Assembly: GCA_052032225.1 (NCBI GenBank)
Contig: JBPEWY010000013.1
Span: forward strand, 1-64,000
Source: JBPEWY01 sp052032225
Lineage (GTDB): Bacteria > Bacteroidota > Bacteroidia > Flavobacteriales > Flavobacteriaceae
Direction of reading: 5' to 3'
DNA length: 64,000 nt
Each line of letters opens with the position of its first letter. Within the stretch, counting starts at the first letter, position 1. The notes under the pieces are model-generated. The model saw only the letters and a program-made list of their open reading frames with translations. It made no database searches and had not been told where the DNA came from. A program made the position numbers and the translations under genes. This document shows, one piece after another, positions 61,187 through 64,000 of the stretch.

Positions 61187-64000
61187 TTAAGCTTGTACTT
61201 GCACTTGCTTATTTGTAAATATTGCATATTTAAGTTTGGTAACCAAGTAAAATAACACCGGAACAATTATTAGGGTTAAGAATGTTGCAAAGATTAACCC
61301 AAAAATAACGGTCCATGCTAAAGGCCCCCAGAAAATAACATTATCTCCTCCTAAATAAATCTTAGGGTCAAATTCGCTAAACAACGAGAAAAAGTCAATA
61401 TTTAAACCAATGGCAAGTGGTATTAATCCTAAAACAGTTGTAATTGCCGTTAGTATTACAGGGCGTAAACGAGCTTTCCCTCCTTTAACAATTGCCTCTA
61501 AAACATGCTGCATTGGTAAGTATTTATCCTCAGGAATTCCAAGTTCAACCTTTTTTCTATCAATTAACAATTGAGTATAATCTAACAGCACAACACCATT
61601 ATTTACTACAATTCCGGCTAACGATATAATCCCCATCATAGTCATCATAATCACAAAAGGCCATCCGGTAGCAATTAATCCTAAAAATACACCAATAAAA
61701 CTCAAGAATATAGCCGTCATGATTATAGAAGGCTTAGAAACCGAGTTAAACTGGAATACCAGAATAAACATTATAAGACCTAAACCGGAAATTAATGCGC
61801 TAAGTAAAAACGACATCTGTTTGTTTTGCTCCTCTATTTGTCCTGTAAAATCAAACTCAACACCATCTGGTTTGTCAAACTCAGCCATCTCTGCTTGTAT
61901 TTGAGATACAATTGCTCCGGCATCAGTATAACCGGGTGCCAGGCCGGAATAAACAACTACAACACGTTTTAAGTTACGGTGCTTAATAGCACTAAAAGAC
62001 GATGTGTTTTGTTGTGTTGCTACGGCCGAAACCGGTATTTCTTTAATTTGTCCGGAAGCAGGATCTCTAAAAATTATATTCTGATTAAATAATGAGTTTT
62101 TATTGTACCTGTTTTCTTCATTAAATCGAACATATATATCATAATCTTCACCATCCTTTTTATAAACGGCTGCTTTTTCTCCAAAAATAGAGCGACGTAA
62201 TTGTGTGCCAATCTGCCCTACAGAGACTCCTAATTCTCCGGCCTTTTTTCTATCTATAGTAACTTCCATGGCAGGTTTGGCTTTGTTTACGTCTATTTTT
62301 AATTCTTCTATACCCGGAATGTTTTTACTGTTTATAAAATCGCGCATGCGCTCTGCAGTGGCAATTAGTAAATCGTAATCATCACCTTTAAGCTCTATAT
62401 TTATAGGATAACCTGCTGGAGGTCCTACCGGATCTTTTTCTACCGAAATAGCTACTCCGGGATAAATGCCTTTAAGCGCTTCTTGAACCTTTTTTCTGAG
62501 CACTTCACTGTCTTTGCCACGTCTGTATTTAAACTCTCTCATGGTAGCTGTTATTTTTGCTCTATGAGGCATTTCGGCAGCCGATCCTCCGTCAGTTTGA
62601 GGGTTGCCGGCACCTTCACCAACTTGAGACACGGCAGATTCTACCATGAAGTTATAATCGCCATCCATATACTCTTCATCATACAACACGGCATATACAC
62701 GTTTTTCTATATCTTTTGTGAGTTCATTGGTTTTTGTAATATCGGTACCTTGCGGATACTCAATATAAACTACAATTTGGTTAGGCTTGTTATCAGGGAA
62801 AAACTCAACTTTGGTTCTTCCGCTACCAACCGACATGCCAAACATCATTACCGATATAACCAGTAATAGCACTGTACCGAAAGCAAACAGGTAAGGTTTA
62901 CGTTTACTAAGGGCAAATCTGATTGACTTTTCATACCAGTTTTCCCATTTAGATAATATGTTGTTTTGAAAGAAGTGTGTAGCTTGTTTAATGTAATAAC
63001 GGTATAGCCAAAACATTCCCGCAAGCACTATCATTAAAGTTCCGAGGCCTCTTACCTGACCACCTATCAAATAAATAAAAATACCAAAACCACCCAGTAA
63101 AATACTTAGCCTGATTAGTTGTTTTTTGGTAAGTTGTTTTTCGCCAACTTCCATGAATTGTGAGACCATTACAGAGTTAATAAAAATGGCCACAAATAAT
63201 GATGAACCAAGCACAACCGATAAAGTAATTGGGAAATAAATCATGAACTCTCCCATAACACCCGGCCATAGACCAAGCGGAACAAAAGCAGCTACTGTAG
63301 TTACAGTTGATATAATTATTGGGTAAGCAATCTCGCCAATTCCTTTTTTAGCAGCTTCTATACGGCTCATGCCTTCCTGATCCATTAAACGATAAACGTT
63401 TTCTACCACAACAATACCGTTATCTACCATCATTCCTAACCCCATAATAAGGCCAAATAAAATCATGGTGTTCATGGTGTAGCCTAAGGCATTTAAGATC
63501 ATGAATGACATGAACATAGACATAGGGATGGCAAAACCAACAAAGAGAGCATTCCTAAACCCTAAAAAGAACATTAATACAGTTACAACCAGTATAATAC
63601 CAAAAATAATGTTGTTTACAAGGTCGTCTACTTGGTTTATGGTTTTTTCGGACTGATCGTTAGCAATAGAAACTTTTAAATCTGATGGGAATACATTGGC
63701 TTTGGCATCTGCAACTATTTGTTGTATTTGTTGTGCTGCAGCAACCATATTTTTACCGGAACGCTTTTTAACATCGAGCATTACAACGTTTTGCCCAAGT
63801 TCTCTTGCGTAGGTGGTTTTATCTTTTTCTCTAAAGTTAACAGAAGCAATGTCTTTTAAGTAAATAGCTCCTTTTTCTGATTTTACTACAAATTCTTCAA
63901 GCTCAGAGGGGTTTTCTACTTCTCCCAGAACACGCAACGTTCTGCGTTGCCCGCTCTTAATTAAACTACCTGCAGAGATGGTTACGTTACCGTTTCTGAT
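61187..64000 (-). CDS. RND efflux permease (AcrB/HAE1-like), cut by the window edge
   Basis: At least 937 residues; the frame is open through base 64000, so the N-terminus (first membrane helix and part of the porter domain) lies outside. The TTG at 63937 is not a real start: the 21 codons before it (ending SGQRRT) continue the porter sequence. Visible: periplasmic porter segments, the first helix bundle with GLIMGLGMMVDNGIVVVENVYR, where the aspartate is the proton-relay residue type, and the second bundle with SLAGIVVNNGVVLLDY. It forms a tripartite drug or metabolite efflux pump with a membrane-fusion and outer-membrane protein, likely encoded just to the right. Confidence 0.94.
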   Translation of the reverse strand: MRNGNVTISAGSLIKSGQRRTLRVLGEVENPSELEEFVVKSEKGAIYLKDIASVNFREKDKTTYARELGQNVVMLDVKKRSGKNMVAAAQQIQQIVADAKANVFPSDLKVSIANDQSEKTINQVDDLVNNIIFGIILVVTVLMFFLGFRNALFVGFAIPMSMFMSFMILNALGYTMNTMILFGLIMGLGMMVDNGIVVVENVYRLMDQEGMSRIEAAKKGIGEIAYPIIISTVTTVAAFVPLGLWPGVMGEFMIYFPITLSVVLGSSLFVAIFINSVMVSQFMEVGEKQLTKKQLIRLSILLGGFGIFIYLIGGQVRGLGTLMIVLAGMFWLYRYYIKQATHFFQNNILSKWENWYEKSIRFALSKRKPYLFAFGTVLLLVISVMMFGMSVGSGRTKVEFFPDNKPNQIVVYIEYPQGTDITKTNELTKDIEKRVYAVLYDEEYMDGDYNFMVESAVSQVGEGAGNPQTDGGSAAEMPHRAKITATMREFKYRRGKDSEVLRKKVQEALKGIYPGVAISVEKDPVGPPAGYPINIELKGDDYDLLIATAERMRDFINSKNIPGIEELKIDVNKAKPAMEVTIDRKKAGELGVSVGQIGTQLRRSIFGEKAAVYKKDGEDYDIYVRFNEENRYNKNSLFNQNIIFRDPASGQIKEIPVSAVATQQNTSSFSAIKHRNLKRVVVVYSGLAPGYTDAGAIVSQIQAEMAEFDKPDGVEFDFTGQIEEQNKQMSFLLSALISGLGLIMFILVFQFNSVSKPSIIMTAIFLSFIGVFLGLIATGWPFVIMMTMMGIISLAGIVVNNGVVLLDYTQLLIDRKKVELGIPEDKYLPMQHVLEAIVKGGKARLRPVILTAITTVLGLIPLAIGLNIDFFSLFSEFDPKIYLGGDNVIFWGPLAWTVIFGLIFATFLTLIIVPVLFYLVTKLKYAIFTNKQVQVQA

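Noticed and set aside
63935..63937. TTG as the start of the RND permease
   Set aside because: The frame stays open to the window edge and the preceding codons read as RND porter sequence, so the gene is cut by the edge.

Overview
This window looks like the chromosome of a member of the Flavobacteriaceae (Bacteroidota), probably marine or free-living. The DNA is AT-rich. Many genes are preceded by the Bacteroidota -7 promoter element TAnnTTTG with no clear Shine-Dalgarno sequence. The gene content is typical of the group: SusC-like TonB-dependent receptors with carboxypeptidase-regulatory N-termini, DUF3078, DUF6503 and DUF3109 proteins, a phosphate-selective porin next to a PiT transporter, HemJ instead of HemG/HemY, and Asp-box secreted proteins. 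There are no tRNA or rRNA genes, no CRISPR array, no insertion sequence and no prophage. Most of the window is core genome.

Layout. 1-6 kb: HflX GTPase, an EEP-fold nuclease, a DnaQ-like exonuclease, an O6-alkylguanine methyltransferase, a CNNM/CorC membrane protein and a secreted serine hydrolase. 6-19.5 kb: a nearly complete C5 heme pathway. hemA-hemC-hemD-hemE-DUF6973-hemF-hemB run leftward with overlapping ends. An AraC-type regulator, hemH and a MATE transporter diverge from hemA. hemJ follows a large Asp-box protein. Only hemL is missing. 19.6-32.6 kb: an orphan NtrY-like histidine kinase, enoyl-CoA hydratase, radical SAM protein, GNAT, HD hydrolase, PlsC, bacilliredoxin, TerB-DnaJ protein, HupE-like protein, dCMP deaminase, S41 protease, a one-domain FAD protein, MarC and DUF3109. 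32.9-36.4 kb: class Ia ribonucleotide reductase nrdB-nrdA.

36.4-46.5 kb is the most interesting region. It holds a phosphate-selective porin and a PiT transporter fused to a PhoU-like domain, a small MORN-repeat-like protein, and a TonB-dependent receptor paired with an internally duplicated, predicted surface lipoprotein. The porin and receptor operons share an unusual promoter layout: 11-bp-periodic TTAAC-type direct repeats, then exactly 9 nt, then TTTGC, then a shared start-of-transcript sequence GACAAAAACTA. This resembles Pho boxes of other phyla. It suggests that the receptor/lipoprotein pair is an uncharacterised outer-membrane system induced with phosphate uptake.

46.5-64 kb: dGTPase, DUF3078 protein, dxs, tadA, a cold-shock protein, a CLC-family protein that appears to lack both proton-pathway glutamates, aspS, two tandem equal-length TonB-dependent receptors, and an RND efflux permease cut by the right edge. 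Family assignments come from motifs read by eye; no database search was run.
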